DNA of 64,000 nucleotides from Phaeosaccion multiseriatum (taxonomy: Eukaryota; Ochrophyta, other classes). The notes beneath the pieces were generated by a model. That model searched no databases, had not been told where the DNA came from, and saw only the letters and a list, made by a program, of their open reading frames with translations. The stretch is taken from contig OZ218954.1 in the NCBI GenBank assembly GCA_965112735.1, positions 868,001-932,000 on the forward strand, written 5' to 3'. Shown here piece after piece: positions 1 through 24,226 of the stretch; the first letter of the stretch is position 1; every line of letters begins with the position of its first letter. The translations under genes were made by a program, and so were the position numbers.

Positions 1-435
1 CTGCAGCAGGGGGCTGTATGACCAACTGGCTTGGCAAACCAGGCGGAGCTTTTGAGAAGGTAGTTGATGATGAAGCGCATCGATATCGTTTCTCGATATC
101 ATTGGTCTGGGCCAATGAGACTGAAACTGAAATCGGGTCCGGTCCGGCGGCCCCGTTTTACCCTCCACCGCTAGCTTGTTGGTGTGGTAACGGGCACACA
201 GGGACTGGTTGTATGTACGGACATTGTATTGAAATTGATCGAGTGTATTTACATTGGAACAGGAACGTACCGTTCCACACGACGTAACTGTCACCCAAAC
301 ATCCTACATCTCCTACAGAAGGTCTCTCTCTCTGTGTGCGTGTGTGTGAGCGTCCCAAAGCCCCTCTGCTGGCTCCTCCTTCTCCTCTTCCTGCCCCCCC
401 CCCCCCGCCCCCCCTCCTCCTCGTTCTCATTCGGG
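1..435. other. Spacer downstream of the AAA gene
   Basis: No exon recognised. It holds a TGAAAC-type short repeat at about 121-135 and a C-rich, TCC-rich stretch from 370 that leads into the acidic C-terminal coding tract of the AAA gene. It would contain that gene's 3' UTR. Confidence 0.4.
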
Positions 436-6618
<6,183 letters not shown>

Positions 6619-6915
6619 GTCCGCCGATTATGCACAGAGGTCCGGTTCCCGCCAAACTGTGGTCTGTCTCTTTTTCGTCAAAAAGCTTTCCGCACGCGCC
6701 CACCAGTTGAAGCTCTACATGGCTTGCGACTCGGGCAGCGGCAAGGTGCTTTGTTCAACGAACTCCACTTCCCGCAAGCTGCTATTCACTGTATATTTCT
6801 TTGTTTTTTCGCGGGCCTCCAACACTCTCCGTCGTGCCATCCAGTGCCATCCCTTTATTTGATCGACAATGCTCATCCCCCTCCCCTGTCTTGGGCAGCC
6901 AGACAGCAGAGAAGG

Positions 6916-9715
6916 ATGAACACATGGCTCAACAAGCTCGCAGGATTCGGGAAGCAGCATGCCATGCGGGGAGGGGGGGCTGGAGGCGTAGCAGAAGCAC
7001 CCTCAGCCTCCGCCCTGCCTGCCCTGCTCGAGCTCTTGGAGAAGCGCTATGGACGCCTCAGCGATCTCTTTGAACCGGCTTCTGTCGGGGTGCGGGTGGA
7101 GAAGGGCTCGGAGCTTACTACAGAGGGCGTGGAGGAGCTCGTCAACCACAAAGTGCGTTGCCACCACCACCAGAGAGGCTGGATCATCTCTTCTCTTCAT
7201 GATTCCTCATGACTACTTTCCCCTCCTGCTGCTTTGCCATGATGCCCAGGCTTGTGCCGTTGTTGTCCGCGGTTTCTACCCGCCGTCCGCATGCCCGCTC
7301 ATGGTGCAGCAGCTCCTGTCTCAGCATGGCGCCATACAGAACTGGCAGGTGTGTGAGTGAGGGAACGATCAGGGAACGAAGACCAACATGGATTTTTTTT
7401 TAACTCTCTCTCTTCCCTCTCTCGCCTCTTTCCCTTTGTCTCTCTCTCTTCTCCCTCTTTATCAAGCTTTCTTTTTATCTCTCTAATCTATTCCTTTCTA
7501 GCTTCTCAAATCCGTTCTCCTCTTTTCATCGTACGATCCTTCGCTGTCGGGTAGGTCAAGGCCCCTTCCGGCTACCAAGACAGTGATGTGTACACCGTAG
7601 GCACCCCCTTCAACATGGTTTGCAGGAGAGGGGAGGGCGAGAGCGAGGCCAGCGCGAAAGAGAGAATGGGTGAGTGAGTCAGTGAGTGAGGGAGTGAGGG
7701 AGTGAGGGGAGAGAGTGAGTAGAGAACGATGGACAAGGAAGATCACCACCCTGCGACGGCGCTTCTCAGTCCTCGGTGCAGAGAGAGGATAGACGGAACA
7801 AGAGCTTTCTCTCTCCACCACTCTCTCCTGATCTCCTGCCCCCCCCCCCCCCCCCCCTCTCCCGCACCCCACCCCACCTCTCTTACTCTCCCTTTCTTAC
7901 TCTTTCCCTTTCTTCCTCCCTCTCTTACTCTTTCCCTTTCTTCCTCCCTCCCCCGCCCTCTCCATCTCCCTTTCTCTCTCCCTCCAACCCTCCCCCCCTC
8001 TCCCTCCCCTCCCCAATCTGCAGATGCATACTTCCGGAGCGTCCTGCCTCTCATGCGCAAGCTTCGTGAGCCGCCCAAGGGGCCTGCAGGGCCTGCAGAT
8101 TCAAACTCAGAATCAGAATCACAATCAGACCCCTCCCTCCCCTCCCCTCCTCCTCCTCCTCCTCCTCCCTCTACCATCTCGGCTGCCGCTGCGCCACTGC
8201 TGAGTCCCCTCGACAAACTGAGGCTCGAGCTCGACGAGGTATGGGCCGGAGGGGCTACCCTCACCAAGAACGCAGAAGGTAAGGGAGGCCAAGGCGTATG
8301 GGCAGGAAGGGAGAGGCTTGACGGCATGGAGGGAGAAGCATATGGGCATGGAGGAGGCAAGAGCACCCACCCACCCACCCACCCACCACCACACACCCAC
8401 AGGCAAGCCCTTCCTGGCGGGCACAGCTCGCATCATGCACGGTCCCACTTGCAGCGCTGAGGGTGCCATGCATGTTGACGACTTGGCACCTCTCAAGCGA
8501 GGGGAGGGCCTCTTTAGTGCTAACATCTACCTTCAGGTGAATACAGAGAGAGGGGCAGGCGTATGGGCAGGCATATGGGACAGGCGTGTGGGTAAGCATA
8601 TGGGCAGGCATATGGGACAGGTGTATGGGTGGGCGTAGGGGCAGGCATATGGGACAGGCGTATGAGTAGGCGTATGGGCAGGCATATGAGACAGGCGCAT
8701 GGGTAGGCGTCTGGGCAGGCATATGGGCATATGGGCGTATGAGCAAGCAGACAGACAGGCTGGCCACAGGTGTGAGACATTGGGGAGGGGGGCACCAGGA
8801 GAAGAAAGAGGCGTGAGTGAGCCACACGCAACCCACCCACACACGTGCGTACCACCCACCTATCACCTGCGTGTTCATCTGCACACCCACTCCTCCACAA
8901 CCACCCACCCACTCCACGCAGGTCCCTCCCACCGGGGGCGAGCTCGCCATTTGGCCCGTCACATTCGCCTCTCGCTGGGACTTTTACCGACACGCCTCCA
9001 CCCTCTCCCTCCTCACCAACATGCACGACGAGGAGGGTCAGCGCCTGCTGCGGCAGAGGTTTCCGGCCCCATATGTGGTCAAGGTGGAGCCTGGGGACCT
9101 CGTCCTTCTTTGTCCGCAGCGCCCGCATGCTGCGCTGGGCTTCCCGATGGGCACTCGCGTGAGCATGCAGGTTGGTTGGTTGGTTGGTTGGTCGGTCGGT
9201 CGGTTGGTTGTCTCCGTTGTTTTGTTCGTGTCAAAATGACAGCTCCACCTCCTCTCCACACCACAGCTCCCTCCTCTTCCTACCATCTCTCCTCCTCTAG
9301 CAGCCGCTGATCCTCCCAACACACCACCATACCACCCAACCACACGTACTCCCTCCACCTCTGCCGCCCACCTTCCATATTCGGGGTAAACCGTACTCTC
9401 AATCAAACGTGCTGAGTTGCGATAAGGATGGTGTTGGCTCCGCTCCTCCTCTTCTTCTTTCCAAAGAAATGAGCGAACCAATCTGACTCACTCACTGACT
9501 CACTCAATCTCTGACCGCCCCCTTCCCTCCCTCCCTCCCTCCCTCCCTCCCTCCCTCCCTCCCTCCCTCCCTCCCTCCCTCCTTCCCTCCCTCCCTCCCT
9601 CCCTCCCTCCCTCCCTCCCTCCCTCTCTCTCTCTCATCCTCACTCACAGTCCTTCCTCTCGCTGGACCCCCCGGCTAGGGATGGAAGGCCGCAACCGTTC
9701 AAGCTCGACGTATAG
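6916..9715 (+). CDS. 2-oxoglutarate/Fe(II)-dependent oxygenase-like protein, 7 exons
   Basis: Predicted 384 aa. Exons: 6916-7152, 7250-7348, 7555-7669, 8024-8278, 8403-8536, 8922-9170, 9650-9715 (1155 nt, in phase). The double-stranded beta-helix signature is visible: H259-x-D261 (AMHVDDL), distal H349 (RPHAALGF) and R359 ten residues later (GTRVSMQ), giving the Fe(II) triad and the 2-oxoglutarate-binding Arg. The segment VPPTGGELAIWPV is typical of the strand region between them. Family members hydroxylate proteins or small molecules; the substrate is unknown. A Pro/Ser-rich insert lies at about 180-210. Exon 3 runs into an array beginning GTGAGTGAGT, so its donor (7669/7670) was chosen by phase. 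No targeting signal is obvious. Head-to-head with the AAA gene across about 300 bp. Confidence 0.8.
8540..8760. repeat. ~26-30-bp minisatellite in oxygenase intron 5
   Basis: Tandem degenerate units related to GGGCAGGCATATGGGACAGG, rich in CATATG. It fills the intron between exons 5 and 6 just after the donor. Confidence 0.85.
9526..9630. repeat. (CCCT)n tract leading to the last oxygenase acceptor
   Basis: About 25 CCCT units followed by CT repeats end at the acceptor CACAG (9649), so the repeat serves as an oversized polypyrimidine tract. Confidence 0.95.
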
Positions 9716-10657
9716 CACCAATGGTAGCGGTAGCACCCTCCATTGCGGGGGAGCGCGGCCAATGTCGAATACAATCAGAGTACAGGGTCGACTACTAGAC
9801 TGTACAGTAGAAGAGCTCAAGCCGTCGCTCTGGGTAGACCCTTCGGCCGCCCGATTACCTGAGGCTGAGGTCAGGGTGTCTGGGGGAGATGGATGGTGCT
9901 TAAGCATGCACCACGTTGTGGGGAGCGCGGAGGGAGGGAGAGGGCAGTTATAACATAAAGTAGTGTGCTCGCGCAGGACAACACGCTGTACAGAGGGAGA
10001 GGGAGAGGCTGTAACATAGGATAGCAGGATTGGACCGGCCTCACCTCGTCTTTAAGCTTCCCTGTGGCTGTTCAGTTTCAGTTTCAGCTTTCTCGCTCTC
10101 TGTTAGAGCCTGGACCGCACCTGCGGCGGGCCGATCAGACACTGTCGAACACTGATCCCAACCCTCACGGCACGCCCACGTCGAGAGCCAAAGGGCGTTT
10201 AGAGGCTACGTCACATTCCACCGTAGCCCCGGGGGGAACGGCCGCAATCCTTACTGGACAAAAGAAAATCATGTACGTTGCAAAGGGTGGGGGGGGGGGA
10301 CCCTCCCAACCAGGTGTTGCAGGTGTTCATATTTGAGAAGGCCATTGATGTGAAACTGGAAACTAATATATCCGAGCACCTCGGGTATCAAAGATCGAAA
10401 GATAAAAAGAAAAATAGAGGGTGTGGGGGAGTGAGGTTGGCCAGTGGTAAGTGTGGGCACACTGTCTCAGGAAGGAGGGTAGGGTTTTCTCTGTCTTCTT
10501 CTATTGTGCTCCCCGATACGATTGTTCCCTCACCTTCCGTCTTGATTTTGCACCCTCCACCCCCCTCTACCCATCGAATCTATCCCTCTCTCGCCCCCCG
10601 GATCTCATCCCTTTACTCCGTGAAGGGAAGATTGCCACTGCCACTGCTACTGGAACT
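9716..10657. other. Spacer between oxygenase and lectin-like genes
   Basis: No exon recognised. It should contain the oxygenase 3' UTR and the promoter and 5' leader of the next gene. A GTTTCA repeat (three units) sits at 10073-10092. A pyrimidine-rich stretch at 10495-10615 precedes the next start and could hide a 5' UTR intron. Confidence 0.4.
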
Positions 10658-11912
10658 ATGGAGTACGTCGGCCGCACAGCGGAGCTGGCCAAACACGTCC
10701 GCGTGGCGGTGCAGCTGGCCAAGGAAGGCCAGTGGCAAGAGAGCAAGGAGGCTGCGGTTGCAGGCGGGCATGCTGGGGTAGAGCTGGCGCTTCACTGGTG
10801 GGAAGCGGCACATCAAGTGCAGGTACAGAGGGACTTACAGGAAGGGGAAGGAAGAGAGGCGAGAGAAGTACCGCGACTGGATTGGTCTCGATTAGAGGCG
10901 ACGCTTGCTTGCTGTGCTTTCAACAGCAAGTCTGCTACCTGCTAACTGCTCCAAGTACTATATTACCTTGCTCCCTCTCCTTGCTCAGCGAATCGGCGTC
11001 GGAATCCTGGCCTTGTATGCCGTGCTCGCTGTCGTCTTCTGGGGCAAAGGGAGGAGCAGTCCAAGTAGCAGCCCCAGCAGCAGCGGGGACGGCAGCAGCA
11101 GCAAGAAGAAGAGGAAGAAGAGAAAGAAGGGCAGCAGTGGTAATATCAGCCTCAATGGCTCTTCAAGCCAGGTAGGCAGCTTCAGCGCCCCTCTCTCCCG
11201 TCCGAGGGATGGCGAGGTGTAGGCAGTAGTACGGATCGCGCCCCTGTGGTGTTGAAGACCTGATTCCTCCTCTTCCCCAAGCCCCCGGCCCTCTTGTCCT
11301 CACGTATCCCACGACCATTCACACTTCTCCATTGTGCTTGCTTCACAGAGTGGCAGTGGAGCGGTGACGAAGGTCCTGACCCTTTTGGTGGTCGGCGTCG
11401 CTGGGCTTGCCACCTACGCCAACCAACACCTCGGCATGAGTGTTGATGAAATGAAAGAGCAGGTGCTGGAGAGCATCCCCGCCTCTATGATAGATGGGGC
11501 CAATGACCTGATGAGCACCGTCAAGGACAAGATCGCTCAACTGCAAGAGGGAGGGAAGGAGGGCGGGGCCCTAAAGACCGATGGCGTGAAGGGGTTGGAC
11601 TTGGAGAAGGAGGCCAGAGCCGAGGTGGAAGCGGCGAGGAAGGCGTCGGCGGCGATGGCGGAGAGGGCGCAGCAAGCCGCGGAGGAGGCGAAGGAGGAGG
11701 GCTTGAGGGAGGCGCAAGAGGCCATCGACTCTGCTGCTACCGCCGCCGCCGAAGCAGCAGAGGAGGTGGCAGCAGCAGCGGAGCGGGCAGCCGCAGAGGC
11801 AGCGGAGGCAGCGGAAGCAGCGGCAGCGGAAGTAGCAGCAGCAGCAGAAGCAGCAGCAGTGGCAGCGGCAGAAGCAGCGGCAGAAGCAGCGGCAGAAGCA
11901 GCAGCAGCAGAA

Positions 11913-11945
<33 letters not shown>

Positions 11946-13036
11946 GCAGCGGCGCTCGCTGTGGAGCCAGTAGCGGTGCTGTCCGCAGGGGAGTCAATGA
12001 CTGCGTCGCCTGAGCCGTCGTTTAGTGTCGGCGCCGCCTCCCTGCAGCTCACTGAGGAGGGCAATGTAGAGTTCCGTGTCGAGGGGGAGGTCGTTTGGAA
12101 GGTGAGGAAGAGAGTAACCCTGCTCCTTGTGAGGAAGTGTGTGCGTGAGTGAGGAGGGGAGGGAGTGAGTGAGTCAGTGAGGGAGTGAGTCAGTGAGGGA
12201 ACGAGTGAGTGACTGAGTGAGGGAGGGAGGGAGTGAGGGAGTGATAGAGTCAGTCAGTGAGTGAGTGAGTGAGTCAGTCAGTCAGTCAGTCAGTCATTGA
12301 GTGAGTAGAGTCAATGAGTGAATGAGTGAGTGAGGGAGTGAAAGAGTGAGTGGGTGAGTGAGTGAGTGGATGGGTGAGGGAGTGGGTGGGTGGGTAAGCG
12401 AGTGAGTGTGTGAGTGTATGAGTGTGTGAGTGTGTGAGGAAGGGAGGGAGGGAGTGAGGGAGTGAGTGAGGGAGTGAGTGAGGGAGTGAGTGAGGGAGTG
12501 AGTGAGTGAGTTAGTTTGGGGGCGGGGGGGGAGAGGATATGTAGTGTCATGGCGATGCAAGGCGTCTGCAGTTGCAGTGGTCTCGTCTTTCTCTCACTCC
12601 TTTCCTTATCAATTCGTCACCCTGTGCAGTGAGAAAGTGCGCAAAGGCGCTACGATGTATGCCTTAGTGGAGAAGGCTTTGGATTCGTTCTTACAGTATG
12701 CATCCCTTTCGTCCTCCTCTTTCTCCTCCTCCTCCTCCTCCTCCTCCTCCTCCTCCTCCTCCCACCACCACCACCCCTCTTGGGATCGCGTACAAACAGG
12801 CCGAGGGCGCGAGTAAGCGCAAAGGCAAGGGAGAGCTTCCCCCGTGTACCACTTGCACCCTTTCTCTCAGCAAGAAGGGAGTACTTGAGCTGAAGGAGGG
12901 AAAGAAGAAGCTCTGGGCGGGAGGAGTGGGCAAGGGGAGGAAGCCGGCGAAGGGCGAGGTCCACGTGCTAACGCTGGAGAGTGACAATGTGGTCATCAAG
13001 CTTGGAGAGGACGTACTCTGGAGTGCGAGAGTGTAG
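10658..13036 (+). CDS. Membrane protein with Ala-rich helical region and C-terminal B-lectin-like domain, 4 exons
   Basis: Predicted 445 aa. Exons: 10658-10822, 10989-11171, 11349-12101, 12800-13036 (1338 nt, in phase). A hydrophobic segment (GVGILALYAVLAVVFW) lies at about 58-72. A Ser/Lys-rich, strongly basic linker follows, then a second hydrophobic segment (VTKVLTLLVVGVAGLATYA) near 122-140. Residues ~190-320 are almost entirely Ala/Glu, encoded by GCA/GAA repeats, and should form a long helix. The last ~100 residues hold three similar strand blocks (SLQLTEEGNVEFRVEGEVVW, TLSLSKKGVLELKEGKKKLW, VLTLESDNVVIKLGEDVLW). These match the three-fold pattern of bulb-type mannose-binding lectins; carbohydrate binding is inferred. 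Exons 3 and 4 are separated by a 698-bp intron made largely of GAGT repeats. Start is the first ATG in the exon; function unknown. Confidence 0.72.
12125..12515. repeat. GAGT/GAGG array filling lectin-gene intron 3
   Basis: Degenerate tandem GTGAGTGAGG and GTGAGTCAGT units start within 25 bp of the donor at 12101/12102. Every unit is itself a good 5' splice-site match. Confidence 0.95.
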
Positions 13037-13115
13037 TAATGGGTCGAGAGGGGGGGGGAGTAAGGAGTAAATGCATATGGGTATGGGTGGGGGAGACCAG
13101 GGGCAGCAGTGGAGC

Positions 13116-13191
<76 letters not shown>

Positions 13192-13548
13192 AGGAGCACT
13201 ATCAGCACCAGCAGCAGCCGCAGCAGGAGGAGGAGGAGAGGAAGAAGATGCGTGCGTTTCCGCTATCATGCTTCATCCTCAGAGAGGGTAGATATGAGGT
13301 GTGGGAGCTGCGCCAACTGTGACCTGCGTATTGAATGGGGCATCGGCAAGTCCCATAACCGACCACAATCCCGAAGGGGCAGGGCGGTAAGAGGTGTCGG
13401 GACGGGAGTGCGCTTGCCATCCCTGAGCGACGTGATGCTCTTCTTTCGCGTCAGGGCGGGCAGTGCCGAGGGTAGGAGGAGGCAATTTTAAAGGGACCAA
13501 TATGAGGAGAGAGCGGCAGTACGAGCAGCAGCAGCACCACCACCACCG

Positions 13549-13585
<37 letters not shown>

Positions 13586-14592
13586 AGTTGGTGATATAGC
13601 AGCACCAGGGGCTTGGAGCAGAAGGAAGAGGGGGGGGTTACAGTGAAGTTCCACAGCAGCAGGAAGGGAGCAGCTTCCCTCTGTAGCAGGGGTGAAGTGT
13701 TGTGTATGTATGTATGCCTCTGCGGCAATGAGGGAAGGGGGAAGGGGTATTGGGGTCTACTTACCTTACTTGGGGGGCTTTTACTTATACGTACCCCCAA
13801 GTATGTGAACATTATAGTACACTAAAGATTGGAAGGAATGGAGATGTGAGTGAGAGGGGCGATGGTTGTTGACGCCTCTTTCGGCGTAAGTGCACAAAGG
13901 GAACGCAGGGGCAGCAGCCGTTAGCATGCTTACCCTGGGGGGAGAGGAGGGGAGGGGAGGGGGGGAGGGGAGGGGAGGGCACAGCATACGCAAACAATAC
14001 GATACAACACAATTTTTTTCTTTCCTTTTTTTTTCTTCTTCACACTCGCATAATGAAGCATGTTTGTCGTAAATTCTCTTGTGCTGAGGTGGCTGCTGAG
14101 TACGAATTCCAAGTCACAGGACAACACAGGGTGCACATCTCCTCTCTCTCTCCCCTCTTCCCTCTCTTGCACCACCTTTCGCCAAATTGTTGCTCCCTTG
14201 TTGTCCTCTCCTGAGGGGATGGCAACGGACACACGACCAATCTAATCACACACCCACTTCCCTGCGGCACTACGCACTGCCCTACCGGACCTACCTGACA
14301 CACGACAAGCCAATCATTGAACAAAAACCAACCCCCTACTGCTGTATGTACATGAGCTCGCCACAAGCAGGCAGTAGGACGGTCCACGCGGCCCGCTGTA
14401 TCACCAACTCCTGCCCTTCCTGCTCCGGACTCGAGCTCCCTTCTGGTGCTCCAAAATGGCAACAAAGGACCGGGAGTGAGTCATCGATAGTCATCGAGTT
14501 GTTGGAGATGGTTGGAAGACTCTTTGGATGCTCTTCCTCTTCCTCTCCCTCCTCTTTCTCTTGCTCTTCATCCTTTTCCTCGCCCCCGTCTC
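13037..14592. other. Convergent spacer with triplet repeats
   Basis: Between the 3' ends of the lectin-like and coiled-coil genes. It contains (GCA)n at 13116-13163 and a second CAG/CAC block at 13525-13590. Two copies of the dispersed TTGGTGATA motif (13585 and, reversed, 14396) and a G-rich tract at 13936-13978 are also present. ORFs here encode only homopolymers; no gene is supported. Confidence 0.5.
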
Positions 14593-15896
14593 TCACTCCA
14601 CTGTGGTCACCTCCATGGCGGATTTATCGCCCCCGTGCTGCTGCTGCTGCTGCTGCTGCTGCTGCACCTGCAACTGATGCTCCTGCTGCTGCCCGGAGGA
14701 GGATGCGGCGGGCTGGTGCTGGTGCTGGTGCTGCGACTGCTGCGGTTGCTGCAGCTGTATGATCAACTGCTCCAGCTGCTGCTGAAGGTTCCGGTGTTCT
14801 TCCTCCATGTAGTCCACGTACTCCTCCAGACGCTGTGACACGACGTGACCCAGGGGGGGCAGAGCGAGTGGAGGGGGGTGGCAGTGGAGGGGGCAAGGCA
14901 GGTTAGGCTGACAGGGCGGACGCAGTACAGCACAAAGACTCGCGTGTACGAGTGTACAACAAGCGTACGAGCGTTCCACATCCCATTCCTTCATGCCTCA
15001 ACTGTCGAGGTCAGTACAAAGAAACTGAAACTGAAACTTGCCTTGTTGTGTGCCAAGGACTCCGTGTATGCTGTTCGAGCCTTCTCCTCGGCGGCAAGTG
15101 CACCCTCCAGCTGCAGTCCGTGCGTCCGTCCGTCCGTCCGTCCCGGCAAGTCCAACAAGTAGTGAAAGTCCGGAGCGACATAGGATCGAAGCGATAAGGG
15201 AACACAGCGTCTTAACGAGAAAAGGGCGCCAGAAGTGCAGGATAGCACCGCGGTCAACAGAATGAAAAGCCGGGATTCGGAGGGCTCACTCACTCACTCA
15301 CTCACTCACTCACTCACTCACTCACTCACTCACTCACTCACTCACTCACTCACTCACTCACTCACTCACTCACTCACTCACTCACTCACTCACTCACTCA
15401 CTCACTCACTCACTCACTCACTCACTCACTCACCTGCTTGTTGAGGTCGGCGAGCTCGTCATTCAGCGCTCCCACGGTCTGGCGACTCTCCTGCAGCTCA
15501 CGGGTAGCACCTTCGAGTCGAGTCGGTCGAGGAGACAAGAGAGAGGGAGAGAGCGAGGAGAGCGAGAGACAAAGTGGGGGAGAGAAGGAGCCGAGCGCAG
15601 CAGAGTAGAACGTGCGGTGAGATGTAGCAGGCCGCCAAGTGAGGCAAAGCGCAGAGCAAAGCGTAGGGCATAACATAGGAGTCCTGACCCTGACCCTGAC
15701 CCTGACCCTGACCCTGACCCTGACCTTGACCCGGCTGTTCTGCTGTACCCACCTTGCCACTCCTGAAGCTTCTGGAAGTTGAAGGTTCCTTCGAGTTCGC
15801 GCCCGTCTGTTGTGGGTGGTGAGGGGAGGTGAGCGAACCCCAGGGCAGGCGGGTGAGAGGGCGAGTGAGTGGGCGGGCGTGAGCCTTCTGCAGAAG

Positions 15897-15950
<54 letters not shown>

Positions 15951-16369
15951 AAGCAGCCAGTGGTCGAAAGAGGACGGACAGCACACCAAGGACAGTCTTG
16001 AACGTACCATCGTTAGCACCATGCCTGCGTCGCCCAAGAAGCTTCGCCAAGGCATCGCTGCGAGCCCAAAGTCGGGGTCGGGGTCGAGTTGGACACACGG
16101 ATGTGTGTGTGTGTGCGCGCGTGTGTGTGGCGTGCGTGTGTGGCGTGCATGTGCGTGTGTGTGTGCGTGTGTGTGTGTGTGTGTGCGTGTGTGTGTGTGA
16201 GTGTGTGTGTGTGTGCGCGCGTGCGTGTGTATTCGTGCGTGTATACGACATATCGGAGAAGGAGCGGATGGATGAGTCAAGCTAGAGCAGCACAGGAGGC
16301 AAAGGCACTGAAGATCAAAGCCTGGGCTAGGATTTACTTTAAGCACATACGCACACACACACACATACG

Positions 16370-16400
<31 letters not shown>

Positions 16401-16838
16401 CAACAGCACAAGCGACCAACCACAGTCTGGCAGCCCTACCCTGACACACACACACACAGTCACACAGTCACGCGTTAGTACGCACATGTTGGCCTTATAG
16501 TTCTCAGTGGCGGTGTGCAGGCGCTGCTGATATTCGGTCTTGATGGCGCGTAGGTCCTTCTCCTTCTGCGTCAGCTGCTGCTCCACAGAGTCCAGAGACT
16601 ATGAAAGGAAGGAAGTCAGGAGGTAAGAAGGTCCAGAGGAAGGAGTTGAAGTGAGGCACATAGGGAGCAGTGTGTGTGTGTGTGCGTGCGTGGATGCGGA
16701 GGTGAGTGAGTGTGTGCGCCATCAGTGGGGATGGCTGCAGGACTTGAGTGAAGTGGGCAAGGAAGAAGATCAGTATGGGTGCGACTCGCTCCATCCCCCT
16801 CCCTTACCCCCCCCACCCCCTGCCTCTCTCTCTCTCTC

Positions 16839-16888
<50 letters not shown>

Positions 16889-17555
16889 TGTCCCTCTCTC
16901 TATACCTGCTGAAAGTCGCCGGAACGGTCTTTCCAAGCCTTTGCGTCCGCGGTGAGAGTTTTCTCCCTCTGTAGAGCCGCCCCTGCCTCTCGCTGCAGCT
17001 TGACGCGCAGCTCCAGCTCCTCCTGCATCTCTTTGTCTTCTACACTCGGGTGGGCGAGGAGGGAGGGCGAGAGAGAGAGAGAGAGGATGAGGGAGGGGGG
17101 AGGGCGAGATAGACCGAGAGAGGGGAGAGAAAGGGAGTGAGTGTGTGGAAAAGAAAGCGAAGAGCTTGGAGCAGTGCAATTGTGGAGGAGCACCCCCTCG
17201 GGCGGAAGGGAGGGGGGAGTGCACGCGCAGGGCTCTCTCGCTCGCTCGCTCGCTCGCCGCCGCAGCAAGAGAGAAGAGAACAGAGACAACCCGTGACAGG
17301 CTGGGGTATCACGCGACATGTATCATGCGAGACACATAACTCGGTGGCCTTCTGTACTTAACTCTTGATGAGGTCGTCGTCCCTCGCCTCTAGCTCGAGG
17401 GTGAGGCGTTGGCACTTGCTCTCCAGCTGTCGTACCTCGTCGTCCTTCTTGCTGAGGCCTTCCATGATGGAGCCCAAGTCGGCCATTGGACTCGGCATGC
17501 TGCTAGACTGGCCCTGACCCTCCTGCGGGCTGCGGCGCTGCTGACTGTGCTGCAT
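14593..17555 (-). CDS. Coiled-coil protein, 8 exons including a GC-AG intron
   Basis: Predicted 309 aa. Exons, minus strand: 17363-17555, 16906-17039, 16486-16598, 16008-16057, 15753-15806, 15434-15510, 15042-15110, 14593-14832 (930 nt, in phase). Almost the whole protein is heptad-like and charged ([53 protein letters not shown]), with a Gln/His-rich C-terminus. No enzymatic motif, signal peptide or membrane segment was seen, so a structural or scaffold role is inferred. The exon 7 donor is AAG|GCAAGT, a consensus GC-AG site, immediately followed by the TTTCAG-type repeat. The exon 6 donor opens directly into a ~145-bp CACT (sense GTGA) array. Another coiled-coil-like stretch on the same strand near 17895-17970 could be an upstream exon, so the N-terminus is uncertain. 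Confidence 0.7.
15285..15433. repeat. (CACT)n array abutting a donor of the coiled-coil gene
   Basis: About 37 pure CACT units. In gene sense the donor CAG|GTGAGTGAGT at 15434/15433 is the first unit of the repeat. Confidence 0.97.
15899..15945. repeat. (AG)n tract in coiled-coil gene intron 4
   Basis: About 23 AG units. In gene sense it is a CT tract lying toward the acceptor of exon 5. Confidence 0.95.
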
Positions 17556-18581
17556 ATTGCCGTCTCTCGATGTCTCGATGCTCCCGCCGTATGACTTGCT
17601 TCCGCAGTCTCAGTTGAGTCGCGGCAGCCAGCGGTGTTGGTGGTTGTCGTGGTGCGGGCGATGGCGGTCGACGAAGTACGAAGCAGCCAGTAGAGGCGCT
17701 GGAAGTATCAGCTTGTCTTTCGCCCCCAAGGTCGAGGTCCGCACCGCTGTTTGAGTGTTCCCGCTCGATGAAACAAACAGCGCTATGCTCGACAAGGTCC
17801 TGGTCTGGACACGGGGGGGGGGCGGGGGGAGGGCCACACGTCGTAGAACGCGCACCGGCGGCGCGGTAAATTGGGCGGGGAAGAAGCTGCGCCTCCTACT
17901 GCAGCTGATCCAAACGCAAACTTGCCTCCCTTCGCTGAGCCTCGTTCAATCGGACTTCCGTCGCTGCGGTGTAGCAAAGAAGAGAATAAGAGAAAATCAG
18001 CTCTGTCGTCGTGAGGGTGAGCCGCAGCAACACGAAAGGGATTCTGCCAAAGCTTGCAAAAGAGCGCACGGGATAATCGGATAATCCGTAGGGAAGTGGA
18101 CGAGCCCCCCCCCTTGGGAAATTGCTTGGGGATTGAGGTAGGTGGTCACTGGTTGTTAAAAGAAGGATTTTGGTGAGACGAAGGTATTTTAATAGAAAAA
18201 GGATAAGAGGAAGAGAAAGAGAGGAGAGAGCGAGGCAGAGAGCGGAGAGGCGAGGGGTGGACTCTTTGGGTAGGCCGCTCGCTTTCCCCTCCCACTGAAC
18301 ACGTCTGTCCATTAAAACGGAGGCATCTTTCGCAGGACACCTGTCAACAAAGAGCTGCCAACAAAGGAGGGGGAAGAGCGGAGCGCGAGAGCAAGCAGCC
18401 GCTCTGCCATAAGAAGGAGGGCAGGGCTGCTGTAGGAGGTATTCCGTAGCGTAGGAGAATGAGAAGGCGGTAGCATCGGGAGCGGAGGAGAGACAGGTCA
18501 AGCTGTGAAGGTAAAGCCAGCCGGAGGTGTACGTAGAGGAAGCGGAAGCCGAGCAAGCAGCGAGGGCAGACTATCTGCCTG
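17556..18581. other. Divergent spacer, coiled-coil gene and KA1 kinase
   Basis: Probable shared promoter region of two head-to-head genes. A minus-strand stretch near 17895-17970 reads like a coiled coil (RLNEAQRREASLRLDQLQ) and might be an extra 5' exon. No core promoter motif was identified with confidence. Confidence 0.45.
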
Positions 18582-24226
<5,645 letters not shown>

